The notes under the pieces were generated by a model. That model ran no database searches. It saw nothing but the letters and a program-made list of their open reading frames with translations, and was not told the origin of the DNA. Shown in pieces: positions 15,657 through 22,328 of a stretch of DNA of 27,880 nucleotides (within the stretch, counting starts at the first letter, position 1; each line of letters begins with the position of its first letter). The stretch covers positions 1 to 27,880 of the forward strand of contig CAYFXV010000006.1 in assembly GCA_964347265.1 (NCBI GenBank), read 5' to 3'. This DNA is from CS1-C013 sp964347265 (GTDB lineage Archaea; Aenigmatarchaeota; Aenigmatarchaeia; Aenigmatarchaeales; Aenigmatarchaeaceae). The translations under genes and the position numbers were made by a program.

Positions 15657-17075
15657 TTACCTACCTCTAAAATAATCCATATAACTTCTAAAACCAAAAA
15701 CTTTTCTTTTTATATCTGAGATAGACCTCATATTAGTGAGCATTCTTAATATTTGACTTGGTCTCATATAAAATTCTCTTAATCCCATGTCTATGTATTT
15801 GTCAATTTCTTCTTTAGTAAACTGTGGATAGCTCAAAACCGTAACTTGTTCTTTCTCTGGTGAAACCCATTCTGTCCAATCTTTTGGAACAAGATAACCA
15901 TTCTTTTTTGCCCAATAATAAATTGCTGTACCAGGATATGCAACAATACCACTAAATTGGACAGTGTCTAATGGTAAGCTTTTAGCAAAGTCAATTGTTT
16001 GTCTAGCTTCTGCAGGAGTTTCATTTGGAAAACCTATCATGAAACAACCATGTAAAATAAATCCTAATTCATGGGCTCTCTCAGTAAATTTTCTGCTTTG
16101 TTTGAGAGTTACACCTTTACAAACTGAATTTAAACATCTTTGAACTCCAGACTCATAACCAATCATAAGCATTCTACAACCTGTTTTTTTCATCAAAGGT
16201 AATAAAGATAAATCTACATCAACTCTAACATTACAACTCCATCTTATTTTCAAATTTCTTTTTAGAATCTCATTGCAAAATTCTCTTACATGTTGAGGTG
16301 ATGCTGTAAATGTATCTGTTTCTATCATGAATTCTTGTATATTTGGAAATAGTTTTAAATCATACTCGATTTCATCAACTATTTTTTTCGCTGAACGCAA
16401 TCTTAATTTACGTTTAAAGAAAAGTGGTGTATTAACACAAAAAGTACAATAATTTGGACAACCCCTACCTGTTATGAGAGTAATAAATGGATATAATTTT
16501 CCCGGATCTGGATAATCTTCAATTTTTATATGATGCCAAGCAGGAAATGGTAGTTCATCTATATTTTTTATTGGTGGTCTTGGTCTATTCTTTATTATTT
16601 TTTTACCTTTTTTGTAAGCTATTCCTAATATTTTTTTCAATGGTTTTTTATTTGCTATATCAAGAATGGTGTAATCATATTCACCATATGCTGCTATATC
16701 AACTGATTTATCAATTTCTAATGTTTCTTTAGGTAAAGCAGAAACATGCGGTCCTATTATAACAATTTTTATTTTTTTATTTCTATTTTTTATTTCATTA
16801 GCATGATGAATGTCACTGTAAATAGAAGGTGTTGTACAATATATAACAACTAGATCAGGGTTGAATTTTATTATTCTGTTTACAATCCTTTTTTCAGATA
16901 CATTATGTGTTGTTGCATCAATAAATTGAACTTTATGACCTGCTTTTTCCAAAACAGCAACAGTAGTCAATAGATATTCTGGATGTCTAAAACAACGACT
17001 ACGACTTTTAGTATACCAACGTGCTGATTTTGAAAAATCTTTACCATAAGTCGGTATTATTACTGAAACTTTCAT
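15657..17075 (-). CDS. B12-binding-domain radical SAM enzyme (4), HpnJ/BchE-like layout
   Basis: About 472 residues. The N-terminal domain has VSVIIPTYG, VAVLEKAGHKVQFIDA, NPDLVVIYC, IGPHVSALPKET and AAYGEYDYTILD; the linker is NRPRPPIKNIDELPFPAWH. The radical SAM domain carries CPNYCTFC (C206, C210, C213), MIETDTFTA, MIGYESG, FMIGFPNET and GIVAYPGTAIY. Length and motif layout are like HpnJ/BchE-type enzymes, but a hopanoid role is not implied because no hopanoid gene is present. ATG 17075 is favoured: GTGAG sits upstream, and the alternative GTG at 17084 lies within that ribosome site. It follows a GT2 gene by 30 bp in the same operon, so a glycosylated lipid or polyprenol-linked sugar is a sensible guess for the substrate. 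Confidence 0.9.
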   Translation of the reverse strand: MKVSVIIPTYGKDFSKSARWYTKSRSRCFRHPEYLLTTVAVLEKAGHKVQFIDATTHNVSEKRIVNRIIKFNPDLVVIYCTTPSIYSDIHHANEIKNRNKKIKIVIIGPHVSALPKETLEIDKSVDIAAYGEYDYTILDIANKKPLKKILGIAYKKGKKIIKNRPRPPIKNIDELPFPAWHHIKIEDYPDPGKLYPFITLITGRGCPNYCTFCVNTPLFFKRKLRLRSAKKIVDEIEYDLKLFPNIQEFMIETDTFTASPQHVREFCNEILKRNLKIRWSCNVRVDVDLSLLPLMKKTGCRMLMIGYESGVQRCLNSVCKGVTLKQSRKFTERAHELGFILHGCFMIGFPNETPAEARQTIDFAKSLPLDTVQFSGIVAYPGTAIYYWAKKNGYLVPKDWTEWVSPEKEQVTVLSYPQFTKEEIDKYIDMGLREFYMRPSQILRMLTNMRSISDIKRKVFGFRSYMDYFRGR

Positions 17076-17105
17076 TCTACTCACTTAATTATTAGGCAAT
17101 AATTT

Positions 17106-17960
17106 TTAAAAGTCATATAATTTTTTAAAGGTCGCATAACCGTATAAAAATCCGGCAAAATATATGGCACTTAAAATGAATATACCTATCTTATCGAAAA
17201 TTGACAAATTTTTGAACATAAGTAATTTTTTAAATCTTGAAAATGGTATTGCGCGTCTGTTTTTTTCACCGGTTTTAAATCCTAAAAATCGTGATTGTCT
17301 ACCTTCAATAATAGCTCTATATAGTGCAGCATTGAATGTTGTCTTATGTTTATGATAAATTACTGCTTTGGAAGCATAACCAATTTTGTATTTTTCACAT
17401 ATTCTATAACCAAACTCTATATCTTCACTTCCAACCATTTTAAAATCTTCATCCATCATTCCAACATCCTTTAAGATTTTTCTGTTTAAAGAAAAGTTTG
17501 AAGTGTACAAATTCCAAAAAGGTAATGTTTCATAGTTTTTATCAAAAAATGGAAAATCAAAATAAGGCAAAAGCCCATATTCTAATGATTTTGCTATTAA
17601 AGAATCTCTAACTTCTGGATGAATCACTACTTTTCCCATTACTGCATCATACTTTTTTAATGCTTTAAGGTGCTCTTTAATCCAATGAGGTGAAGCATCG
17701 CAATCAGAATCTGTAAAAATAAGTGACTTACCTTTTGATCTTTTTATTCCAATATTTCTTGCTAAAGCTCCTCCTGGTCTAGGCTCTATAATAATTTTTA
17801 CAGGAAGATCCTTTATGTTCTCAATTGTTCCATCCTTTGAAGCACCATCAACAATTATTACTTCAGATGGTTTTTTGGTCTGTCTTAAAACAGATTCTAC
17901 AGCAACTCTTATATTTTTTACATCATTTTTCACTGGTATTATAATTGAAACGTCTTTCAT
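17106..17960 (-). CDS. GT2 glycosyltransferase with a C-terminal membrane helix
   Basis: A 284-residue family-2 enzyme: VSIIIPVKNDVKNI, IIVDGASKDGT, GGALARNIGIKRSKG, the metal site FTDSDCDA (near residue 95), NFSLNRKILKDVG and VGSEDIEFGYRI, the last holding the acidic ED pair seen in rhamnosyl/mannosyl-type inverting GT2 enzymes. One hydrophobic helix near residues 258-276 (IFILSAIYFAGFLYG) would hold the C-terminus to the membrane. GAGGTAGAT, a strong ribosome site, overlaps the stop of the preceding GT2 gene, and only 2 bp separate the two coding regions. It resembles the next GT2 upstream in architecture, as expected for enzymes adding successive sugars to one lipid-linked oligosaccharide. 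The donor is unknown. Confidence 0.87.
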   Translation of the reverse strand: MKDVSIIIPVKNDVKNIRVAVESVLRQTKKPSEVIIVDGASKDGTIENIKDLPVKIIIEPRPGGALARNIGIKRSKGKSLIFTDSDCDASPHWIKEHLKALKKYDAVMGKVVIHPEVRDSLIAKSLEYGLLPYFDFPFFDKNYETLPFWNLYTSNFSLNRKILKDVGMMDEDFKMVGSEDIEFGYRICEKYKIGYASKAVIYHKHKTTFNAALYRAIIEGRQSRFLGFKTGEKNRRAIPFSRFKKLLMFKNLSIFDKIGIFILSAIYFAGFLYGYATFKKLYDF

Positions 17961-17962
17961 TT

Positions 17963-18979
17963 TTATCTACCTCTTAATATATGAAAAAACCCGCGACCAA
18001 AACCCAAAAAAACAATTATGGTTCTTGAAAAAATTATAACCAGTGCACTAAAAAGCATTTCAGATTCTCTTTTGAATATAAATTTGAAAAATCCTACATA
18101 AGTTGCAAAAAAAGCTAACAGACCAATAAGTGCAAGGTATAAAAATTCAAAATAAAATAATGATAAAACCAAACTTAATAAAAATAAGGACATAAAAAAG
18201 GATGCAACTGGTATTTCCCATCCAGTATAACTTTCATTAAAGACTTTCTCAGGATGTTTTTTATACATTAAAGCTCTCCAATAGCCTCTCCAAAATTGTT
18301 GTTTAAAATATTTTTTAAATGATGATGGATGTGAATGCCAAACAAATAATTTTTTATCAAATAATAATTTGTAACCTTCTTTTGCTATTCTAAAAGAAAA
18401 TTCTGGATCTTCACCAGACGCTTTAGCGAATTTTTCATCAAAACCATTAAATTTTAGAAAGATGTCTCTTCTATAAGCACAACAATATGTTCCCAGAAAA
18501 TTAGTGAATTTAGGTTCTCTAGAGTGCCTCCAAGCAATTTCGTAGCCAATGAATCTTGCAGCTTCGCTATTTTTATTTAGTGTTTTATAACCTCCACCAA
18601 GACCTGCTATATCATATCTTTCGAAATTCTTTTCTATCATTTTAAGTAAATTTTTTGGTATAACACAGTCTGCATCCGTGAAAAATAATATAATACCTTT
18701 TGCAATTTTAGCTCCATAATTTCTTGCTTCTGCTGGATTAGATACTTTTTTAATGAATCTGACTTTTTTAAATTTTTTAGCAATTTTTCTACTATTATCT
18801 TTAGAAAAATTATCTACAACTATAATTTCATATTTCTGTTTTGGATAATTTTGATTAACTAAAGATTGCAAACATTTTTCTATTGTTTTTTCACAATTGA
18901 AAGATGGAATTATAACAGAAATTTTTATTCTATTTCCAGAGCGCGTTCGCTTTCTGTAATTCATTTTTGTCATTAACAT
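17963..18979 (-). CDS. GT2 glycosyltransferase with C-terminal membrane helices
   Basis: A 338-residue enzyme. A basic N-terminal tail of about 15 residues precedes KISVIIPSFNCEKT, then IIVVDNFSKDNS, NPAEARNYGAKIAKG, FFTDADCVIP (metal site) and ASGEDPEFSFRIAKEG. About three hydrophobic helices follow from residue 248 on (SFFMSLFLLSLVLSLF, LYLALIGLLAFFATYVGF, LVIIFSRTIIVFLGF). The layout is that of archaeal AglE/AglI-like or bacterial surface-glycan GT2 enzymes acting at the inner membrane face. Three in-frame ATG codons (18979, 18973, 18964) are possible and none has a decisive ribosome site. All overlap the 3' end of the RHH-nucleotidyltransferase gene by 35-50 bp, so translation is probably coupled to that regulator-like protein. 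Confidence 0.86.
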   Translation of the reverse strand: MLMTKMNYRKRTRSGNRIKISVIIPSFNCEKTIEKCLQSLVNQNYPKQKYEIIVVDNFSKDNSRKIAKKFKKVRFIKKVSNPAEARNYGAKIAKGIILFFTDADCVIPKNLLKMIEKNFERYDIAGLGGGYKTLNKNSEAARFIGYEIAWRHSREPKFTNFLGTYCCAYRRDIFLKFNGFDEKFAKASGEDPEFSFRIAKEGYKLLFDKKLFVWHSHPSSFKKYFKQQFWRGYWRALMYKKHPEKVFNESYTGWEIPVASFFMSLFLLSLVLSLFYFEFLYLALIGLLAFFATYVGFFKFIFKRESEMLFSALVIIFSRTIIVFLGFGRGFFHILRGR

Positions 18980-19751
18980 TTAACCACAACCCTTCAAATG
19001 GATAACCTATTAATAAATTCTTCTTAGCTAATCTTGGAAATAAATCCGTTTCTAGTGATTTCATTTTTGAATTAATGTATTTAAATATTTCAGGCTCAGC
19101 AAGGAATATACCGGAAGAAACTAAAAAGCTTTCTGCTATACGTTTTTTGGGTTTTTCTACAAAATCTTTTATTCGATTTCCTTTCATTTTTACAACACCA
19201 TAATTAAGTGGATTTGATACAGTAGTTAAAGCAATTGTAGCAAGAGCTTTTGTATCACTGTGTGTACGAATCATATCAGCCAAATCAAATTTGCAAAGTA
19301 TATCTCCATACCAAACCAAGAATGCTTTATCAAAATAATTTCTTGCTGATTTAATTGCAAGTGCTCTTCCTTGAGGTTCTTTAGAAACTACATATTTTAT
19401 ATCTACACCAAATTTTTTACCATCTGAAAAATGTTTCATAATTTGATCAGCCATGTGATCACATACAAATACAAATTTTTTAATTCCTCTATCTCTTAGA
19501 AGCAAGAGTATATTTTCCAGAATTGGTTTGTTCTTTACAGTTTGCATGGTTTTATGGGATGAAGAATTTTTAAATCCATCATTAGGGCCACCTGCCACAA
19601 TAAGTGCACTATCAACTTGATATCTAGAAAGCATTTTTGTTAATAAATATTCTATTGCATGAGATCTGCTACGAATTGTTAAGTTGTTAATCAGTCTATC
19701 AACTTCTTTTATAATCTCTTTTCTTAAAGTTACAGTTATTCTATCTCTCAT
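18930..19751 (-). CDS. RHH DNA-binding domain fused to a sugar-nucleotidyltransferase domain
   Basis: A 273-residue fusion. Residues 1-45 are a ribbon-helix-helix domain: the strand DRITVTLRKEI, helix 1 IKEVDRLINN and helix 2 SRSHAIEYLLTKML. Residues 48-273 follow the NTP_transferase fold of glucose-1-P thymidylyl-, GlmU- and mannose-1-P guanylyltransferases: ALIVAGG, KNKPILENIL, KEPQGRALAIKSARN, WYGDIL (D150), NPLNYGVVK, DFVEKPKK and VSSGIFL. Two signatures are off: the GGxGTRL phosphate loop reads GGPNDGF, and the second Mg-binding Asp of the usual WLDxG is Asn258 in LWLNVND. It may thus be a sensor that binds but does not turn over, or an enzyme with altered chemistry. It heads the nine-gene run, with repeated half-sites at its start. 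Confidence 0.88.
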   Translation of the reverse strand: MRDRITVTLRKEIIKEVDRLINNLTIRSRSHAIEYLLTKMLSRYQVDSALIVAGGPNDGFKNSSSHKTMQTVKNKPILENILLLLRDRGIKKFVFVCDHMADQIMKHFSDGKKFGVDIKYVVSKEPQGRALAIKSARNYFDKAFLVWYGDILCKFDLADMIRTHSDTKALATIALTTVSNPLNYGVVKMKGNRIKDFVEKPKKRIAESFLVSSGIFLAEPEIFKYINSKMKSLETDLFPRLAKKNLLIGYPFEGLWLNVNDKNELQKANALWK

Positions 19752-19779
19752 ATATCATCATATATTATATGAGCATATA
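19747..19779. promoter_or_regulatory. candidate RHH operator: repeated TCATATA half-sites
   Basis: TCATATA occurs at 19748-19754 and 19758-19764, a 10 bp step (one helical turn), and its inverse TATATGA at 19766-19772. The second and third form a perfect 15 bp palindrome around 19765. CTCATATA/TATATGAG is also an 8 bp inverted repeat (19747-19754, 19766-19773), and GCATATA at 19773-19779 is a one-mismatch fourth copy. RHH proteins usually bind as dimers of dimers to such short repeated half-sites. The array covers the start codon of the RHH-nucleotidyltransferase gene (ATG at 19751) and the space to its likely TATA box, so binding would repress that operon. Such strings are not rare in AT-rich DNA; the ordered spacing is the argument. 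Confidence 0.5.
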
Positions 19780-19780
19780 C

Positions 19781-19790
19781 ATTTAAATAT
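19781..19790. promoter_or_regulatory. symmetrical TATA-like element shared by divergent promoters
   Basis: ATTTAAAT (19781-19788) is a palindrome, followed by AT. Its centre is about 34 bp from both the minus-strand ATG at 19751 and the plus-strand ATG at 19819, the distance expected for nearly leaderless archaeal transcripts in both directions. No Shine-Dalgarno is visible ahead of either start. The half-site array lies only on the side of the RHH-nucleotidyltransferase gene, so control may be asymmetric. This is a position argument, not a proof. Confidence 0.38.
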
Positions 19791-19818
19791 CATTTGGTCC
19801 TAATAATCTATAGATTTT

Positions 19819-20646
19819 ATGAAAATCGGAATAGTTGGTTGGGGTTACGTTGGGGCAACAACGGGTTTGGGACTTAAAAAATTCCATAAAATACTAGTTT
19901 ATGATCCGTTTAAGAATATTGAAGAGTTTTCTATTAATTATATTGGAGAAATACCAACAAAAAAATTGACAGAAAATATAGAACATGTAAATAAAATAGA
20001 AAGATTAGCTGAAGCTAACATGATTTTTATTTGTTTGCCTACACCTACAGTTGATGGTAAGATAGACACATCTTACATAGAAAATTTCTTTAAAGAAGCT
20101 AGCAAAGTTCTTAAAAATGGTATGTTTGTCATTCGTTCAACTGTAATTCCAGGAACTACTAAAAAACTTCAAAAGAAATATCCACAATTTAAATTTGCCC
20201 ATAATCCTGAATTCTTAAGAGAACGAACACCACTTCATGATTTTCTATATCCTAGTAGAATCGTAATAGGTAGTGATCATCCAGATCTTGTAAGTATAAT
20301 TCTAGATGTTTATAAACCATTTGAATGTCAAAAAATAGTAACTAATACTGATAGTTCTGAAATGATAAAATATGCTGCAAATTGTTTTTTAGCAACTAAA
20401 ATTTCATATTTCAATGAGATACATAACATATGTGAAAAATTTGGAATAGATTCCAAGATAGTATCAGAAGCAGTTAGTTTGGATGAAAGAATAGGTAGAT
20501 ATGGAATATATGGTGGTAGACCTTTTGGAGGAGCTTGCTTGCCAAAAGATCTTGTAGCATTTATTGATCATGCAGAAAATGAAGTTGAGCATGAACCTAT
20601 TCTTTTAAAATCCGTTAAAAAAGTTAATGAAAATATAAGTGAATAA
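19819..20646 (+). CDS. short UDP-glucose/GDP-mannose dehydrogenase family protein lacking the C-terminal domain
   Basis: A 275-residue member of the UDP-sugar 6-dehydrogenase family. The NAD-binding loop is GIVGWGYVG (residues 4-12), then IFICLPTPT, RSTVIPGTT and HNPEFLRE, the central helix has SEMIKYAANCFLATKISYFNEI, and the catalytic-cysteine loop is FGGACLPKD (C240). These are the parts that oxidise the sugar C6 through a Cys thiohemiacetal. The protein ends at KKVNENISE, where full-length relatives (about 420-450 residues) continue into the C-terminal UDP-binding domain. The next gene starts 1 bp later, so there is no hidden remnant or frameshift. It may be a natural short form, or a partner may supply the missing domain. 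It probably makes an NDP-uronic acid or related acid for the local glycan. Confidence 0.85.
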   Translation: MKIGIVGWGYVGATTGLGLKKFHKILVYDPFKNIEEFSINYIGEIPTKKLTENIEHVNKIERLAEANMIFICLPTPTVDGKIDTSYIENFFKEASKVLKNGMFVIRSTVIPGTTKKLQKKYPQFKFAHNPEFLRERTPLHDFLYPSRIVIGSDHPDLVSIILDVYKPFECQKIVTNTDSSEMIKYAANCFLATKISYFNEIHNICEKFGIDSKIVSEAVSLDERIGRYGIYGGRPFGGACLPKDLVAFIDHAENEVEHEPILLKSVKKVNENISE

Positions 20647-20647
20647 A

Positions 20648-21604
20648 ATGAAAATTCTAATTACAGGTTCAAGAGGTTTTATAGGAAGTCATCTTGCTCC
20701 TGCTCTAATTAAGAAAGGGCATGAAATAATTCATTACGATATAAAAGATGGTAATGATATACTTGACCTCAAAAAATTAAAAGAAATGGGAAGAGGAGTA
20801 GATGGAATTGTTGATCTGGCCGCTGTTCAGAGACCATTAACTGGTTTTCATTATCCTTTTGAAACAATTAGAACAAACATCATGGGCTTAAACAATGTAT
20901 TAGAAGTTGCTATGGAAAATAAAGCATTTTTAGTTTTTAGTTCATCAAAAACAGTTTATGGAAAACCAGAAAAGTTGCCTGCCAAAGAAAGCGATTCAAA
21001 AAATCCAACAAATATTTATAGTGTAACAAAACATGCAAGTGAAATGTTCATAAAAGATTTCTGCAGAAATTATGGACTAAGAGCAATTGTTGTAAGATTC
21101 AGCACAATTTTTGGTGATGGAAATGATTTGCTTGACAGAGCAATACCAACATTTATGTATAAAGCTGTTAAAGACATTGATTTGATTATACAAGATGCAG
21201 AAAGAATACTTGATCCTACATTCATAGATGATATAGTTCCTTGTCTTGTAAAGGCCGTTGAAAAATTAAAAGATGCAGAGGAAGGATTTTTTGAAGATTA
21301 TAATTTTGCTGCTGGATATCCAATGAAAATTAGAGAAATAGTTGAATTGATTTTAAAGATTGCAAATTCTAAAGCCAAGATAATAAAAACTATGGAAGCT
21401 AGGAAATATGATTTTGGAGGATTCTATGGAGATCCTTCTAAAATAAAAATTGATCTTGGTTTTAAATTTACTCCTACAGAAGAAGCAATGAAAATTTATC
21501 ATAAAAGATTTTTAGAATATTTAAATGCAGGAAAATTTTCTCAAAAAGATATAAATTATATGCTCAGTTATTATGATAGAAAAAAAGAGCTGATTCTTAA
21601 ATGA
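20648..21604 (+). CDS. NAD-dependent NDP-sugar epimerase/dehydratase (extended SDR)
   Basis: About 318 residues from ATG 20648; GTGA at 20639 serves as ribosome site (a GTG start at 20639 would overlap the preceding stop). The NAD motif is ITGSRGFIGSHL, DLAAVQ marks the next loop, FSSSKTVYG holds the active-site Ser/Thr, and YSVTK gives the catalytic Tyr124 and Lys128. DPTFIDDIVPCLVKAVE and NFAAGYPMKIREIVELIL are typical of GalE/WbpP/RmlB-like enzymes. The exact reaction (4-epimerase, dehydratase or other) cannot be told. It lies 1 bp after the dehydrogenase and overlaps the next SDR gene as ATGA, so the three form one coupled NDP-sugar operon, likely C6 oxidation followed by C4 epimerisation or a similar change. 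Confidence 0.88.
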   Translation: MKILITGSRGFIGSHLAPALIKKGHEIIHYDIKDGNDILDLKKLKEMGRGVDGIVDLAAVQRPLTGFHYPFETIRTNIMGLNNVLEVAMENKAFLVFSSSKTVYGKPEKLPAKESDSKNPTNIYSVTKHASEMFIKDFCRNYGLRAIVVRFSTIFGDGNDLLDRAIPTFMYKAVKDIDLIIQDAERILDPTFIDDIVPCLVKAVEKLKDAEEGFFEDYNFAAGYPMKIREIVELILKIANSKAKIIKTMEARKYDFGGFYGDPSKIKIDLGFKFTPTEEAMKIYHKRFLEYLNAGKFSQKDINYMLSYYDRKKELILK

Positions 21605-22326
21605 AACTTAAAAATAAGGTTGCGATAGTAACAGGTGCTGCACAAGGTATTGGTAAAGGAATAGCTTTAGCTCTTGCAAAAGAAGGTGCTAATGTGGTGA
21701 TTTCTGATATAAAAGGCGTCTATGATGTTGTTAGAGAAATAGAAACAATGGGTGTTAAAGCATTGTGTGTTAAAGCTGATGTTTCTAATAAAAAAGAAGT
21801 AGAAGAAATGGTGGAAAAAACTTTGGATAGATTTGGTAGAATCGATATACTTGTTAATAATGCTGGGATTTTTCCTTTTGTTAATTTAACTGAAATGAAA
21901 GAAGAGGATTGGGACAAAGTTTTGAATATTAATTTGAAAGGAATATTTAATTGCACTAAAGCTGTTCTAAATGAAATGATTAAACAAAAGAGTGGTAACA
22001 TAATAAACATATCTTCAATAGCTGCTATGGTTGGTTTTAAAGGTCTAAGTCATTATTGTGCATCAAAAGCTGGAGTAATTGGTTTTACAAAATCTACTGC
22101 TCTCGAATTGGCTCAATATGGAATAAGAGTAAATGCAATAGCACCTGGTGGAGTAGAAACGCTTGGAACAGGTAAAATTGATAAAAATTTCATTAAAAGT
22201 CTTCCAATTAAAAGAATTGGAGTACCAAAAGATATTGCAAATGCAGCTTTATTTCTAGCTTCTGAAGATTCTAGTTATATAACTGGGCAGTGTATAGTTG
22301 TAGATGGCGGATACACTCTACAATAA
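21601..22326 (+). CDS. classical short-chain dehydrogenase/reductase (FabG-like)
   Basis: A 241-residue classical SDR with all expected residues: VTGAAQGIGKG (cofactor loop, from residue 10), ADVSNKKE, LVNNAGIFPF, NIINISSIAA (Ser139), YCASKAG (Tyr152, Lys156), VNAIAPGGVET, and a C-terminal YITGQCIVVDGGYTLQ. The Asp in ISDIKG after the second strand favours NAD(H) over NADP(H). Homology to FabG is general and does not imply fatty acid synthesis; in this setting a sugar or sugar-nucleotide ketone/alcohol is the likelier substrate. Its start overlaps the epimerase stop as ATGA. It ends 2 bp before the stop of the convergent phosphatase-superfamily gene. Confidence 0.9.
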   Translation: MKLKNKVAIVTGAAQGIGKGIALALAKEGANVVISDIKGVYDVVREIETMGVKALCVKADVSNKKEVEEMVEKTLDRFGRIDILVNNAGIFPFVNLTEMKEEDWDKVLNINLKGIFNCTKAVLNEMIKQKSGNIINISSIAAMVGFKGLSHYCASKAGVIGFTKSTALELAQYGIRVNAIAPGGVETLGTGKIDKNFIKSLPIKRIGVPKDIANAALFLASEDSSYITGQCIVVDGGYTLQ

Positions 22327-22328
22327 AA

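Noticed and set aside
9898..17075. RiPP biosynthesis cluster (radical SAM plus kinase)
   Set aside because: No small precursor-peptide gene with a ribosome site, no SPASM-type cysteine-rich C-terminus in the radical SAM proteins and no PqqD/RRE domain could be seen between the genes; intergenic gaps are under 50 bp.
15657..17075. Hopanoid biosynthesis gene hpnJ
   Set aside because: Only the general layout is similar; no squalene/hopene cyclase or other hpn genes are present.
19819..20646. Pseudogene of a full-length UDP-sugar dehydrogenase
   Set aside because: The frame is intact, catalytic residues are conserved, and the next gene starts at once with no remnant of the missing domain.
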